Assembly (NCBI GenBank): GCA_041918155.1
Contig: JAYRWH010000065.1
Location: 1 to 64,000 of the forward strand
DNA: 64,000 nucleotides
Direction: 5' to 3'
DNA from: UBA668 sp041918155
Lineage (GTDB): Bacteria; Actinomycetota; Acidimicrobiia; Acidimicrobiales; Ilumatobacteraceae
The notes under the pieces are model-generated. The model was not told the DNA's origin and ran no database searches. It saw only the letters and a list, made by a program, of their open reading frames with translations. Positions 7,985 to 15,945 of this stretch are shown here, piece after piece. Every line of letters begins with the position of its first letter. Positions within the stretch are counted from its first letter, which is position 1. The position numbers and the translations under genes are program-made.

Positions 7985-9049
7985 TCAGAGCGAGCGCGGC
8001 GTGGTGCGCGGCACCAGCGGGGCGAACATCGACGAGTTCGGCTCGGGCGCCGACTCGGGTTCAGGTTCCGGCTCGGCCACCGGCTCGGCCACCGGCATGA
8101 CCGGCATGAGCGGCGTCACCGGCATGACCGGCATGACCGGTTGCGGCGCCACCTCCACCACGGCCATTGGTGCCGGCGCTGGTGCCTCGGCGACCAGCAC
8201 GACCGAACGCGGCGCCATCATCGGGATCGAGGCAACCATGCTCATCGGCGCAAAGGCGTGGCGGTCAGGCTGGGCCGGCAGCGCGCCGCCACCGGACCCC
8301 ACGGCCATACGGAACCGCTCGAGCGCCTCGCTGCGCCAGTCGCGGTGCGCCTGCATCCTCGACTCGGTGGCCTCGTCCATCGATTTGGCAGCGTCGGCCG
8401 CCATCAGCACCATCAGCCCGAGCGCGAGTGCGCTGCCGATCATCAACGCCGCGGCACGGCCGAGGTCGTGGCTCGGCTTGGGATCGGCAAGGTTGAACGA
8501 TCCGGTGAACACCTCGTGCACGACGAACGTGAGGGCCAAGGCGACGTACCAGCGCACGAACGGTGCGATCCGGCCGCCGACCCGGCGAGCAGCAACCCCG
8601 ATCGTCGCGAAGGGCAGGAACATCGCCGCAGCCTGGACGGCGAGCACCACCGTCGGGCCCATCCCAGAGCCGCCGCGCAGGCTGCACAGAGCCAGGACCA
8701 CGAGCGGCACCACACCCCAGGCCACCACCGCCGTGGAACCGCTGCGCCCGTTCCGGCAGGCCGTGGAGGCATTACGGACGACGATGAACGACCACAGCAC
8801 GGTGGTGATCACCGCACCGCCAGCCACCACGCCTTCGATGACCCGCAGGCGGGTGAACATCTCACCGAGCAGCTGCATGTCGTCGGTGCGGACGACGACG
8901 CGATGGTGCTGCTCACGCCAGGCTTCGGCCACGATCACCCCGGTACTCACCTCGATGGCTGCGAGTGCGCCGATGTACGCGAGCATTCCGGCACGCATGG
9001 ATCGCGAGGGCACGAGTTGCACGCTCGCGCTGACCGGGGCCGGCGTCAT
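7985..9049 (-). CDS. Multi-pass membrane protein with Met/Pro/Glu-rich C-terminal tail
   Basis: The 354-residue protein of unknown family has about six hydrophobic segments between residues 20 and 235 (for example MLAYIGALAAIEVSTGVIVA and AVVAWGVVPLVVLALC). The cytoplasmic or extracellular C-terminal tail of about 110 residues has short repeats: MPVMPV-type motifs and then alternating AEP/EPEP. The start codon overlaps the stop of the upstream membrane gene (ATGA), so the two are translationally coupled and may form a complex. The topology resembles DUF4328-type proteins, but I cannot confirm membership. It is convergent with mazG. Confidence 0.6.
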   Translation of the reverse strand: MTPAPVSASVQLVPSRSMRAGMLAYIGALAAIEVSTGVIVAEAWREQHHRVVVRTDDMQLLGEMFTRLRVIEGVVAGGAVITTVLWSFIVVRNASTACRNGRSGSTAVVAWGVVPLVVLALCSLRGGSGMGPTVVLAVQAAAMFLPFATIGVAARRVGGRIAPFVRWYVALALTFVVHEVFTGSFNLADPKPSHDLGRAAALMIGSALALGLMVLMAADAAKSMDEATESRMQAHRDWRSEALERFRMAVGSGGGALPAQPDRHAFAPMSMVASIPMMAPRSVVLVAEAPAPAPMAVVEVAPQPVMPVMPVTPLMPVMPVAEPVAEPEPEPESAPEPNSSMFAPLVPRTTPRSL

Positions 9050-10581
9050 GCCCCCCTATCGGCAGATCGGCGGCGCTTCTTGAGGAATTCCGGAAGTTGG
9101 TCGTCCCCCGGGCGGGTCGACGAACCACCGCGGCTGGCCCGGTCGAACGACGCCATTGCCGAGTACAGGCTGACGGCGTAGAGCGCGTAGAAGACCACCC
9201 AGCTGCCCTGCATGATCCGTTCGAACACCACGTCGCCGAGCGCCTGGGAGAGGAACGCGATCACGATCGAGAAGCCGAGCCCTGCCCAGGGCAGGATGAT
9301 CACCCGTGTCCAGGGGGCGACTGCCCCGCCGATGGCGGCGGCCGTGTGCCGGTATTCCCGCAGTACCGCAAAGTGGGCAATGGCGAGCACGAACGCACCG
9401 ACCATCACCAGGACCGTGCCCAGGTCGGTCGCGACACGGTCCGTGATGACGGGGAGCGACCCGACCACAGCGATGGAAACGGCGTAACCGATCGGCGCTG
9501 ACCACGCCGACACGGTCCAACGGGAATGGCTGGTCGCGTTGAGCGCGGCCGCCACCGACCACCACAGCCAGCCCAACCCGTATGCCGCCAGCGAGGCGAC
9601 GGCCAGGCCTGTCATCAGTCGCCCGGCCTCGTTGTCGATCTCCGTGTGGATACCCGTCACCGACACATGACCTTCGTGCTCCAGGATCGCCACCCACGCT
9701 GGCAGCGACAGGCCGAGCACGAGCGACGCGAGCACCATCGCCCTCGGGATCATCGTGTGGTGGAAGCTCGTGCGCGCGGGTCCCGGGCCCGGGACCCGCG
9801 CCTGCGCGAGGGCCGCGGCGTACTGCTCACGCACCGGCTTGGGGGCCGCCGGGTCGACCCCGGTGATGCGCGTCCGGCAGCCGCGATCCCAACCGGCCAT
9901 CGCCTGGTAGGCCTCGATGACGAGCCACGGGGACATCGCGCCCACCATCGGCAGGCCGAACAGGGCTCCTTGCTGGAACACGGAGGTGACCGCCACGGCC
10001 CCGCCGAGGAGCGGCAGCCACGCGACCAGCGAGAAGTGGCCCTCGGTCTCGTCGAACACCGTTGCCGTCGTGCGGTACTTCAGCACCGCCCCCCAATGGA
10101 GCACGAGCACGAGCCCGGCCCAGGCCGCCCACGCCAGGCGGCGCTGGTCGCCTTCGGCGAAGTGGTCGACCACGAACCACGAGGCCACCTGCACGGCCAC
10201 CACGCACGGCACGGTGAACGGGCCGACGCCGTCACGCACACCGGCCCGCCGGGCATTCACGGCGGCGGCGACCGCCCACGCCACCCCACCGATCAGCATC
10301 ACCGCGGCAGCGACGGCCATCCGCCCATCGAGCACGGGACGTGGCTGGTTCCAGTGTGACGCCCTCAACGCGTCGATCGTGGCTGCCGCGACCAACCCGA
10401 TCAGCGCAGCGAGGCCGCCGACGGTGAGCACACGGGCGGTGGCCGTATGCACCGGACGCCGACGGACGGGTTCCGGATTGAGCACTGACGCGGACGGTAC
10501 CAGGTCGGCGCCTTGTCGCGACGCGAACCCGGAGGGGTCCCCCGGCAAGCGCGGCGCGGCACTCGGGGCCTCGATCGTCAT
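9046..10581 (-). CDS. Large multi-pass membrane protein, unknown function
   Basis: The 511-residue protein has a polar N-terminal region of about 45 residues. About ten to twelve predicted transmembrane segments follow in two similar halves separated by a soluble stretch near residues 210-260. The tail is basic (LKKRRRSADRG). Both halves contain a W-rich segment with a small-residue helix (GVAWAVAAAVNARR and GWLWWSVAAALNAT), suggesting internal duplication. The ATG at 10581 has a GGAAG ribosome-binding site; the frame also permits a GTG at 10605. It is divergent from eno and co-transcribed with the next membrane gene. I do not recognise the family. Confidence 0.62.
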   Translation of the reverse strand: MTIEAPSAAPRLPGDPSGFASRQGADLVPSASVLNPEPVRRRPVHTATARVLTVGGLAALIGLVAAATIDALRASHWNQPRPVLDGRMAVAAAVMLIGGVAWAVAAAVNARRAGVRDGVGPFTVPCVVAVQVASWFVVDHFAEGDQRRLAWAAWAGLVLVLHWGAVLKYRTTATVFDETEGHFSLVAWLPLLGGAVAVTSVFQQGALFGLPMVGAMSPWLVIEAYQAMAGWDRGCRTRITGVDPAAPKPVREQYAAALAQARVPGPGPARTSFHHTMIPRAMVLASLVLGLSLPAWVAILEHEGHVSVTGIHTEIDNEAGRLMTGLAVASLAAYGLGWLWWSVAAALNATSHSRWTVSAWSAPIGYAVSIAVVGSLPVITDRVATDLGTVLVMVGAFVLAIAHFAVLREYRHTAAAIGGAVAPWTRVIILPWAGLGFSIVIAFLSQALGDVVFERIMQGSWVVFYALYAVSLYSAMASFDRASRGGSSTRPGDDQLPEFLKKRRRSADRGA

Positions 10582-10630
10582 GGTGCTTCCATCGGCATCT
10601 GTCACAAGGGTCTTGAACCAGGCCAGCGGC

Positions 10631-10643
10631 TACGGTTGAGGCC
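10631..10643 (+). promoter_or_regulatory. Leaderless -10 element of eno
   Basis: TACGGT at 10631-10636 ends 8 bp before the eno ATG at 10644. No ribosome-binding site intervenes, fitting the leaderless pattern seen at many genes here. Confidence 0.45.
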
Positions 10644-11921
10644 ATGAGCGACATCGTCAGCGTGATCGGCCGTGAAATCCTCGACTCCCGTGGCAACCCC
10701 ACCGTGGAGGTGGAGGTCGTACTCGACAGCGGGGCCAGCGGCCGCGCCGCGGTTCCCTCCGGTGCGTCCACGGGCGAACACGAGGCCGTCGAACTGCGCG
10801 ACGGGGGCAGTCGCTACAACGGCAAGGGCGTCGCCACGGCCGTCGGGTACGTGAACGGGGAGATCGCCGAACTGCTCACCGGTGTCGAGGTGTACGAACA
10901 GCGCTTCATCGACAGCGAGCTCAACGCGCTCGACGGCACCGACAACAAGGGCCGCCTCGGTGCCAACGCGATCCTCGGCACCAGCCTGGCCGTCGCCCGC
11001 GCCGCCGCCGACGACCTCGGCCTGCCGCTGTACCGCTATCTCGGCGGGCCCAACGCCCACGTGCTGCCCGTGCCGATGATGAACGTGATCAACGGCGGTG
11101 CCCACGCCGACAACACCATCGACATGCAGGAGTTCATGATCATGCCGGTGGGGGCGCCGAGCTTCTCCGAAGCATTGCGCTGGGGCACCGAGACGTACCA
11201 CACCCTCAAGAAGGTGCTGCACGACCGAGGCCTGTCCACCGCCGTCGGCGACGAGGGTGGCTTCGCTCCCAACCTGGCCACGAACGAAGACGCGATCAAG
11301 ATCCTGATCGAGACGATCGAGAAGGCCGGCTACAAGCCCGGCGAGGAGATCGCCATCGCGATGGATCCGGCAATGAGCGAGTTGTACCGCGACGGCGCGT
11401 ACCACCTCACCGGGGAGGGCAAGGTGCTCACGCCCGCCGAGATGGTGGCGTACTGGACCCGCATCGTCGACAGCTATCCGATCGTCAGCATCGAGGACGG
11501 CATGCACGAGGACGACTGGGACGGCTGGATCGCGCTCAGCCGCGCCGTCGGCGACCGAGTGCAGCTCGTCGGCGACGACCTGTTCGTCACCAACGTCACC
11601 CGTCTGCAGATGGGCATCGACCGCAAGGTCGCCAACAGCATCCTGGTCAAGGTCAACCAGATCGGTTCGCTCTCCGAGACGCTCGACACCGTCGAGCTGG
11701 CCACCCGCCACGCCTACAGCAGCGTGATGAGCCACCGCAGCGGCGAGACCGAAGACAGCACGATCGCCGACCTCGCGGTCGCCACCAACTGCGGCCAGAT
11801 CAAAACTGGCGCCCCCGCCCGCAGCGACCGTGTCGCCAAATACAACCAGCTCCTCCGCATCGAGGAGCAGTTGGGCGAGGCCGCCGCCTTCCGCGGTCGC
11901 ACGGCCCTCAGCCCGCGCTGA
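10644..11921 (+). CDS. eno: Enolase
   Basis: The 425-residue enolase converts 2-phosphoglycerate to phosphoenolpyruvate in glycolysis. It is full length and collinear with the family. Visible motifs include the opening ILDSRGNPTVEVEV, the mobile loop SGASTGEHEA, the catalytic Glu region (VGDEGGFAPN), metal ligands in SIEDGMHEDDW and VGDDLFVTN, the catalytic lysine segment (NSILVKVNQIGSLSETL) and the signature VMSHRSGETEDSTIADLAV. It is followed 36 bp later by ftsB, the usual actinobacterial order. Confidence 0.98.
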   Translation: MSDIVSVIGREILDSRGNPTVEVEVVLDSGASGRAAVPSGASTGEHEAVELRDGGSRYNGKGVATAVGYVNGEIAELLTGVEVYEQRFIDSELNALDGTDNKGRLGANAILGTSLAVARAAADDLGLPLYRYLGGPNAHVLPVPMMNVINGGAHADNTIDMQEFMIMPVGAPSFSEALRWGTETYHTLKKVLHDRGLSTAVGDEGGFAPNLATNEDAIKILIETIEKAGYKPGEEIAIAMDPAMSELYRDGAYHLTGEGKVLTPAEMVAYWTRIVDSYPIVSIEDGMHEDDWDGWIALSRAVGDRVQLVGDDLFVTNVTRLQMGIDRKVANSILVKVNQIGSLSETLDTVELATRHAYSSVMSHRSGETEDSTIADLAVATNCGQIKTGAPARSDRVAKYNQLLRIEEQLGEAAAFRGRTALSPR

Positions 11922-11957
11922 CACCACCTCGGCCCGTCGGGCTGCGAAACTGTCGCG

Positions 11958-12479
11958 ATGAGTTCGTCCGGTACCCGTACGCGATCCTCAGGTCACAAGA
12001 CCTCGTCGATCCCGCGCCCGAAGGACCCGACGCGCACTGCGGCTCGCCGCACCGACGACAGTCGCTTCGGCGACTTCACCCGCCCGATCCCGCGCGACAA
12101 GCAGCTCGTCAAGGGTCGCGGTAAGCGCAGGGTCGTGACCGTGATGGCCCTCGTGGTCACCGCGGCGCTCGTGGCCGCGTTGTTCGTGTTGCCGGTGAAG
12201 GCCTGGCTGCGCCAGCAGGACGACCTCGATCGCAAGCAGCAAGAACTCAGTGCCTTGCAGCAAGCGAACGCAGCGCTCGCCGACGACGTGGCCCGCCTGC
12301 AAACCCCCGCCGGCGTCGAGGAGGCTGCCCGCGAGGAGATCGGCTATGTCCAGCGCGGCGAGATCCGTCTCACCGTGCTGCCGGCGCCGGACGCCCCGAT
12401 CACCATGCCCGACGGGTGGCCGTACGACATCGTCGCCCAGATCGTGACGGTTCGTTCCGGGGGAACGATCAACCCCTAG
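11958..12479 (+). CDS. ftsB: Septum formation initiator FtsB/DivIC-like protein
   Basis: The 173-residue protein has a basic, disordered N-terminus of about 55 residues and one transmembrane helix (about 60-80: VTVMALVVTAALVAALFVL). A coiled coil (LRQQDDLDRKQQELSALQQANAALADDVARLQ) and a short C-terminal domain with the DivIC-type sequence AREEIGYVQRGEI follow. FtsB/DivIC works with FtsL and FtsQ at the division septum. Its position directly after eno is the standard actinobacterial context and supports the call. Confidence 0.85.
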   Translation: MSSSGTRTRSSGHKTSSIPRPKDPTRTAARRTDDSRFGDFTRPIPRDKQLVKGRGKRRVVTVMALVVTAALVAALFVLPVKAWLRQQDDLDRKQQELSALQQANAALADDVARLQTPAGVEEAAREEIGYVQRGEIRLTVLPAPDAPITMPDGWPYDIVAQIVTVRSGGTINP

Positions 12480-12486
12480 CCTGCTG

Positions 12487-12536
12487 ACGAGCGAATCACT
12501 CGTGCGGTTTATTCATGGCAGTTGAATCGCTCGTGC
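12487..12536. promoter_or_regulatory. Repeated operator-like sequence before the aminotransferase operon
   Basis: The 13-mer GAATC(A/G)CTCGTGC occurs twice, at 12493-12505 and 12524-12536, so the copies are 31 bp (about three helical turns) apart. The first copy is part of an inverted repeat, ACGAG at 12487-12491 and CTCGT at 12499-12503. The second copy runs into a TAGCGT -10 element (12537-12542) that ends 8 bp before the aminotransferase ATG. Phased sites suit a multimeric Lrp-type regulator, and one is encoded at the end of the operon. Confidence 0.5.
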
Positions 12537-12549
12537 TAGCGTGCACAGC

Positions 12550-13896
12550 ATGATCGATCGACAACACCTCGCCAGGTGTCATGCCGAGCAGGAGCAGCGC
12601 TTCGCGGACACCCACCCGCATTCGGCGGAGATGGCCGCAGAGGCTCGCAACAGCCTGCTCGGTGGCGTGCCGATGGCCTGGATGACCCGCTGGCCCGGCT
12701 CGTTCCCCCTGTTCTTCGACCACGCCGAGGGCGCTCGCTTCACCGATGTCGACGGGCACGAGTACGTCGACTTCTGCCTCGGCGACACCGGCGCGATGAC
12801 CGGCCACGGCTTGCCCCAGGTGGCCGACGCGCTGAGCCGCCAGGCTCGCCGCGGCATCACCACGATGCTGCCGAGCGCGGATGCGGCCTGGGTGGGCAAA
12901 GAGCTCACCCGCCGCTTCGGACTGCCGGCGTGGCAGATGGCGATGACTGCCACCGATGCCAACCGTTTCGTGCTGCGCTTCGCGCGCTTCCTCACCGGCC
13001 GCCCCAAGGTGCTGGTGTTCGACTGGTGCTATCACGGCAGCGTCGACGAGACGCTCGTGACGCTCGCCGCCGACGGCCGACCCGTGGCCCGCGCTGGCAA
13101 CATCGGCCCTCAGGTCGACCCCGCGCTCACCACCGTCGTCGTGCCCTTCAACGATGTGCCCGCGCTCGAGGCCGCTCTCGCGACCGGCGAGGTCGCCTGC
13201 GTGCTCGCCGAGCCGGCTCTCACCAACATCGGCATCGTCCTGCCCGATCCCGGGTTCCACATTGCTCTGCGCACCCTCACCCGCAAGTACGGCACCTTCT
13301 TGGTGATCGACGAGACGCACACGATCTGCGCGGGCCCCGGTGGTGCCACCACCGCATGGGGGCTCGAGCCCGACTTCTTCGTGATCGGCAAGACGATCGG
13401 GGGTGGTATGCCCGCCGCGGCCTACGGCTGCACCGCGGCGATCGCCGAGCGGATCAACGCCCTCCTGGCCGACAAGAGCATCGACACCAGCGGCGTCGGC
13501 GGCACGCTCACCGGCAACGCGCTCGCCATGGCGGCAGTGCGCGCCACTCTCTCCAGCACCCTGCGCGACGACGACTTCGCGCACATGATCCCGTTGGCGT
13601 GGGAGTGGACCGAAGGCGTGCAACGCACGATCGACAAGTACTCGCTGCCGTGGAACGTGCAAGTACTCGGCGCCCGCGCCGAGTACTGGTTCTGCCCACC
13701 GCCGCGCGACGGTGCTGCCGCAGCGGCCGCGGTCGACAGCGAACTCGACGCGTTCATGCACCTGTTCGCGATCAACCGTGGGATCATGCTCACCCCGTTC
13801 CACAACATGGCGCTGATGTCGCCGCACCACACGCTCGCCGACGTCGACCTGCACACCGACGTGTTCGCCGAGGCCGTGGCAACATTGCTCCCATGA
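12550..13896 (+). CDS. Class III PLP-dependent aminotransferase (GSA-aminotransferase-like)
   Basis: The 448-residue fold-type I aminotransferase has the PLP lysine at about K281 (VIGKTIGGGMPAAAYG) and the PLP-ring aspartate in VIDETHT. The usual phosphate-binding STEA/GTEA element is replaced by MTATDANRF and the common DEV(Q/M) by DETHT. These mark a distinct subgroup near glutamate-1-semialdehyde aminomutases and beta-amino-acid transaminases. Hem-pathway genes are absent, so haem synthesis is unlikely. It heads an operon with two SDRs and an Lrp regulator (ATGA overlap with the first SDR), suggesting catabolism of an amine or amino acid. The ATG at 12550 is preferred to the GTG at 12541 because of the -10 spacing. 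Confidence 0.8.
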   Translation: MIDRQHLARCHAEQEQRFADTHPHSAEMAAEARNSLLGGVPMAWMTRWPGSFPLFFDHAEGARFTDVDGHEYVDFCLGDTGAMTGHGLPQVADALSRQARRGITTMLPSADAAWVGKELTRRFGLPAWQMAMTATDANRFVLRFARFLTGRPKVLVFDWCYHGSVDETLVTLAADGRPVARAGNIGPQVDPALTTVVVPFNDVPALEAALATGEVACVLAEPALTNIGIVLPDPGFHIALRTLTRKYGTFLVIDETHTICAGPGGATTAWGLEPDFFVIGKTIGGGMPAAAYGCTAAIAERINALLADKSIDTSGVGGTLTGNALAMAAVRATLSSTLRDDDFAHMIPLAWEWTEGVQRTIDKYSLPWNVQVLGARAEYWFCPPPRDGAAAAAAVDSELDAFMHLFAINRGIMLTPFHNMALMSPHHTLADVDLHTDVFAEAVATLLP

Positions 13897-14669
13897 TCCT
13901 CACCGACCAGGTCGCGCTCGTCACCGGCGCGGGCAGCGCCAACGGCATCGGCTTCGCCTGTGCGTCGGCACTCGCGGCCGACGGAGCGACCGTGGTGCTC
14001 ACCTCAACCACCGAGCGGGTACACGACCGAGTCGCCGAACTGCGCGCCCTGGGCCGGCAGGCAGAGGGCGTGGTGTGCGACCTGATGGTGGATGGCGCGG
14101 CACAACTCCTCGTCGACCTCGCGGCAGCGGTGGGTGGACGCCTCGACATCTGTGTGAACAACGCAGGCTTGATCGCCGTGGGCGGCAACGCCACCGACGC
14201 CAGCCTCGAGAACACGACCGACGACCTGTGGCGCGATGGCATCGAGCGCAACCTCACCACCTGTTTCGCCGTCACCCGCGCTGCAGTGCGTCAGATGCGA
14301 CCACGCGGGTACGGGCGGATCGTCAACATCGCGAGCACGTCCGGCCCGGTGCAGGCGTTCACCGGCGACGTGGCATACCACGCCGCCAAGGCCGGCATGC
14401 TCGGCTTCACCCGGGCCGTGGCACTGGAGACCGCCGGCGACGGCATCACGGTGAACGCCGTCGCACCTGGCTGGATCAGCACGGCAGCTTCGCTCGCCAA
14501 GGAGCGCGAGGCGGGCGGACTCACTCCGGTCGGTCGGGCGGGCACGCCGGCTGAGGTGGCGGCAGCAGCGCGGTTCCTCGCCGACCCCACGGCCAGCTAC
14601 GTCACCGGACAACTGCTGGTGGTCGACGGTGGCAACTCGCTGCCCGAAGACAGGGCGTGGCGGCGGTGA
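13893..14669 (+). CDS. Short-chain dehydrogenase/reductase
   Basis: The 258-residue classical SDR has a cofactor motif TGAGSANGIG, the structural NNAG, catalytic Ser in NIASTSG and YHAAK (Tyr/Lys) plus the NAVAPGW segment. The Gly-rich loop has an extra residue pair relative to TGxxxGIG. The longer open frame starting at 12576 is antiparallel noise over the aminotransferase; the ATG at 13893 overlaps the aminotransferase stop. It probably oxidises or reduces an intermediate of the operon's pathway. The substrate is unknown. Confidence 0.85.
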   Translation: MILTDQVALVTGAGSANGIGFACASALAADGATVVLTSTTERVHDRVAELRALGRQAEGVVCDLMVDGAAQLLVDLAAAVGGRLDICVNNAGLIAVGGNATDASLENTTDDLWRDGIERNLTTCFAVTRAAVRQMRPRGYGRIVNIASTSGPVQAFTGDVAYHAAKAGMLGFTRAVALETAGDGITVNAVAPGWISTAASLAKEREAGGLTPVGRAGTPAEVAAAARFLADPTASYVTGQLLVVDGGNSLPEDRAWRR

Positions 14670-15421
14670 CCGTCCCCGCGAAGCAGGTCGTGCTCGTCAC
14701 CGGCGCCGCCGGCGGGATCGGTGGCGCGGTGGTGCGGCGTTTCCTCGACGGCGGGTGGCTCGTAGCCGCCACGGATGTGGCCGCACTCGCTTCCACGGAC
14801 GAGGCGCTGCTGCCGCTCACTGCAGATCTGCTCGATGTCGACCAGTGCCGCGCGGTGGTGACCGACGCGGCGGGATGGCACGGCCGCCTCGACGCCGTCG
14901 TCAACGCCGCCGGGGTATGGACCGAAGGGCCAAGCGCCTGGACCACCGAGCAGGAGTTCGACCATGTACTCGGCGTGAACCTCAAGGGCCTGTACTTCGT
15001 CACCTCCGCCGCGATCCCCCATCTGGAGGCCACGACGGGCTGTGTCGTGAACCTGTCCAGCGATGCCGGGCTGCAGGGCAACGCCGGCGCGGCCGTGTAC
15101 TGCGCGTCCAAGGGTGGGGTGTCGGTGCTCACCAAGGCGCTCGCGCTGGAGCTCGCCCCGCGCGGTGTGCGCGTCAACGCGGTGTGCCCTGGCGATGTGG
15201 ACTCGCCGATGCTGCACGGCCAGGCGGCCTCGTTCGGGGGCGACGGCCCGCAGGCCTACCTCGACCGCCTGCTGGCCGGCTACCCGCAGGGCCCGCGTTC
15301 GCGCTTCGTGCAGCCGGCCGAGGTGGCCGAGCTCGTGTGGTTCCTCTGCCAGCCGGCCGCCACCCCGATCACCGGCGCCAACCTCTCCATCGATTTCGGC
15401 CTGTCGGCCGGGATCGTGTGA
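14666..15421 (+). CDS. Short-chain dehydrogenase/reductase
   Basis: The second SDR of the operon has about 251 residues. It carries TGAAGGIGG, NAAG, NLSSDAG with the catalytic Ser, YCASK and NAVCPGDVDSPM. The GTG at 14666 overlaps the preceding stop (GTGA) and is preferred; the GTG at 14657 is also in frame. It differs clearly from the first SDR, so the pair may catalyse two steps rather than arise from a recent duplication. It is followed 10 bp later by the Lrp-type regulator. Confidence 0.85.
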   Translation: MTVPAKQVVLVTGAAGGIGGAVVRRFLDGGWLVAATDVAALASTDEALLPLTADLLDVDQCRAVVTDAAGWHGRLDAVVNAAGVWTEGPSAWTTEQEFDHVLGVNLKGLYFVTSAAIPHLEATTGCVVNLSSDAGLQGNAGAAVYCASKGGVSVLTKALALELAPRGVRVNAVCPGDVDSPMLHGQAASFGGDGPQAYLDRLLAGYPQGPRSRFVQPAEVAELVWFLCQPAATPITGANLSIDFGLSAGIV

Positions 15422-15431
15422 CACTCGCACC

Positions 15432-15881
15432 ATGACCCAGCTCGACCCCATCGACCGCCGGCTCATCGACGCCCTGCAGCGCGATGGCCGGGCGAGCTAC
15501 GCCGACCTCGCCGACCTCGTCGGGCTCTCCCCCGCGGCCACCCGGTTGCGGGTGCAGCGGCTGCTCGATGCCGGGGTGGTGCAGGTGGTGGGCGTCACCG
15601 ACCCATTGGCCCTCGGTTACCCGGTGATGGCCGCCCTCGGCGTGCGCGTCGACCGCAACGTCCGCGAGGTGGCCGATCGCATCGCCGCCATCGAAGGCGT
15701 CATCTATGTCGTGTTCACCTCGGGGTCGTTCGACTTGCTGGTGGAAGTGCTCTGCGAGGACTCGGCGCGCCTGCTGGCCGTGATCGACGACGAGGTGCGA
15801 TCGATCCCCGACGTGCGCAGCGTGGAGAGCTTCACCTACTTCGGTATCCACACGCATCGCTTCGTGTGGGGGACGCGGTAG
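15432..15881 (+). CDS. Lrp/AsnC-family transcriptional regulator
   Basis: The 149-residue protein has an N-terminal helix-turn-helix of the Lrp type (LDPIDRRLIDALQRDGRASYADLADLVGLSPAATRLRVQRL). A RAM ligand-binding/oligomerisation domain follows (GVIYVVFTSGSFDLLVEVLCEDSARLLAVI). It closes the aminotransferase/SDR operon, where it is best placed to sense the amino-acid or amine substrate. The duplicated sequence at 12487-12536 is the likely binding site. The ATG at 15432 is the only start consistent with family length. Confidence 0.9.
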   Translation: MTQLDPIDRRLIDALQRDGRASYADLADLVGLSPAATRLRVQRLLDAGVVQVVGVTDPLALGYPVMAALGVRVDRNVREVADRIAAIEGVIYVVFTSGSFDLLVEVLCEDSARLLAVIDDEVRSIPDVRSVESFTYFGIHTHRFVWGTR

Positions 15882-15899
15882 GCGACGACGGGGGTCGCC
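15881..15899 (+). terminator. Short hairpin after the Lrp gene
   Basis: GGCGAC (15881-15886) pairs with GTCGCC (15894-15899) around a 7-nt loop, directly at the Lrp stop codon. There is no T-tract, so it is at best a weak terminator. Confidence 0.3.
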
Positions 15900-15909
15900 G
15901 TTCACGGAA

Positions 15910-15945
15910 TTGACCTCCGATGTATGGCATACCTAACATCGAGTC
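15910..15945 (+). promoter_or_regulatory. Promoter and metal-box-like dyad of the iron permease gene
   Basis: TTGACC (15910-15915) and TAACAT (15934-15939) form a -35/-10 pair with an 18-bp spacer. The ATG at 15946 falls 7 bp after the -10, so the mRNA should be leaderless. A 22-bp imperfect dyad (15919-15940, outer arms GATGT and ACATC) with a perfect core GTATG-G-CATAC (15922-15932) covers the spacer and -10. Its reverse strand begins TTAGGT, like half of a DtxR/IdeR iron box. Iron repression is therefore plausible. Confidence 0.55.

Noticed and set aside
12550..13896. Aminotransferase as the haem enzyme HemL
   Set aside because: Motifs differ from HemL and the operon contains SDRs and an Lrp regulator with no other haem gene.
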